Assembly (NCBI GenBank): GCA_021809235.1
Contig: JAKBAG010000207.1
Span: forward strand, 1-5,347
Direction of reading: 5' to 3'
DNA from: Acidobacteriota bacterium
GTDB lineage: Bacteria; Acidobacteriota; Terriglobia; Terriglobales; Acidobacteriaceae
DNA: 5,347 nt
The notes under the pieces were generated by a model. It searched no databases, was not told the DNA's origin, and saw nothing but the letters and a program-made list of their open reading frames with translations. The position numbers and the translations under genes were made by a program. The stretch's first letter is position 1, and each line of letters begins with the position of its first letter. Shown here piece after piece: positions 4,612-5,347 of this stretch.

Positions 4612-5347
4612 ATGGCAGTCACCGCGCGATCCCACGCCAAAATCAACCTCGGCCTTGCCATCGGTCCGCCCCGCGCCGACGGCTTTCACTCCCTCGTGAC
4701 CGTCTATCAGACGCTGGCCGCGCACGACCGCGTCACCGTCGCCGCACTTCCGGCTGCGCAAACCAGCATCCGACTCAGCTCCAACGATGCCCGCGTGCCC
4801 ACCGACGAGCGCAACACTGCCTGGAAGATGGTGGCCCTCGCTCTGGACCATCTCGGCCTCGCTGCAGAGGTCTCCATCCACATTGACAAGCAGCTGCCCG
4901 TGCAGGGCGGTCTCGGCGCCGGCTCGGCCAACGCCGTGGCGGCGCTGCTTGCGCTGGAGGCGGAGCTGGGGATTGCTGCCGATCCGGCCCAGAGGCCGGC
5001 CTGGCAGGCCGAGCGCCTGCAACTGGCCGCCCGCGTCGGCTCGGATGTGCCGCTGTTTCTGGTCGGGGGCACCATCCTCGGACTGGACCGCGGCCAGTCG
5101 GTCTTTCCGCTGCCGGACCAGCCCTCCCTTTGCTGCCTGGTGGCCACGCCGGCCGTCGGTGTCTCCACGCCGCAGGCCTTCCGCGACTGGGATGCCCTCT
5201 GCGCAGCAGGGCAGGTGTCAGCAGGGCAGGTGTCTTCAGCCCCGTCAGCCCGGTTGACCCCGCTGCCGGATGACGATAGACTGGATCAGTTGAGTCGAAT
5301 CTATGCAGGGGCCTGTTCGCAGGCCGGCTTCCATCCGGAAGTTGCTG
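4612..5347 (+). CDS. ispE: 4-diphosphocytidyl-2-C-methyl-D-erythritol kinase (3' end beyond the window)
   Basis: IspE phosphorylates 4-diphosphocytidyl-2-C-methyl-D-erythritol at its 2-hydroxyl using ATP, a step of the MEP route to isoprenoid precursors in the cytoplasm. 245 residues are visible from the ATG at 4612. GHMP-kinase signatures are clear: N-terminal SHAKINLGL with Lys10, RADGFHSLVTVYQ (21-33), the glycine-rich ATP loop LPVQGGLGAGSANA (95-108), and GSDVPLFL with the catalytic Asp145, matching E. coli Lys10 and Asp141. Family members are usually about 280-310 residues, so the last 40-60 are missing. A 15-bp tandem duplication adds AGQVS twice at about 199-208, in a region where the family varies. 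A weak GAGA lies upstream of the start. It is divergent from yggX. Confidence 0.95.
   Translation, partial: MAVTARSHAKINLGLAIGPPRADGFHSLVTVYQTLAAHDRVTVAALPAAQTSIRLSSNDARVPTDERNTAWKMVALALDHLGLAAEVSIHIDKQLPVQGGLGAGSANAVAALLALEAELGIAADPAQRPAWQAERLQLAARVGSDVPLFLVGGTILGLDRGQSVFPLPDQPSLCCLVATPAVGVSTPQAFRDWDALCAAGQVSAGQVSSAPSARLTPLPDDDRLDQLSRIYAGACSQAGFHPEVA
5206..5235 (+). repeat. 15-bp in-frame tandem duplication within ispE
   Basis: GCAGGGCAGGTGTCA (5206-5220) is followed immediately by GCAGGGCAGGTGTCT (5221-5235), encoding AGQVS twice. The length is a multiple of three, so the frame is kept. It looks like a replication-slippage duplication in a surface loop. Confidence 0.85.

Overview
The window looks like chromosomal DNA of a high-GC bacterium, most likely an acidobacterium (Terriglobia). 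This rests on the style of the IspE and YggX proteins, on a secreted protein of a type I associate with acidobacteria, and on GC-rich flanks around a clearly lower-GC centre. The assignment is inferred from family resemblance, not from a search.

Left flank (1-1163, + strand): the 3' part of a bifunctional Ada protein (adaptive response regulator plus O6-methylguanine-DNA methyltransferase), lacking only about 14 N-terminal residues. Right flank (4255-5347): yggX, encoding a small iron-trafficking/oxidative-damage protein, on the minus strand, divergent from the start of ispE (isoprenoid MEP pathway), which runs off the right edge.

Between the flanks are two nearly identical tRNA-Pro(GGG) genes on the minus strand (1340-1417 and 4109-4185), each followed on its 3' side by the same roughly 95-bp segment. 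The right copy is structurally perfect. The left copy has one extra base in the acceptor stem. Directly 3' of the right tRNA is an array of three 172-bp tandem repeats. Each contains the 3' part of tRNA-Pro (T arm, acceptor 3' strand, CCA or a variant) with a 21-bp hairpin-forming insertion in the variable loop.

The tRNA copies enclose a lower-GC cassette (about 1560-3510), all on the minus strand: a 31-residue hydrophobic peptide ORF with a strong Shine-Dalgarno site, a secreted protein of unknown function with a possible LolA-like fold, and a CPBP-family intramembrane metalloprotease. The last two overlap by one base (TAATG) and are surely cotranscribed. No integrase, transposase or CRISPR array is visible. 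The cassette may have been acquired at, or trapped between, duplicated tRNA-Pro units. Its joint function is unknown; a membrane or envelope role is the most that can be inferred.
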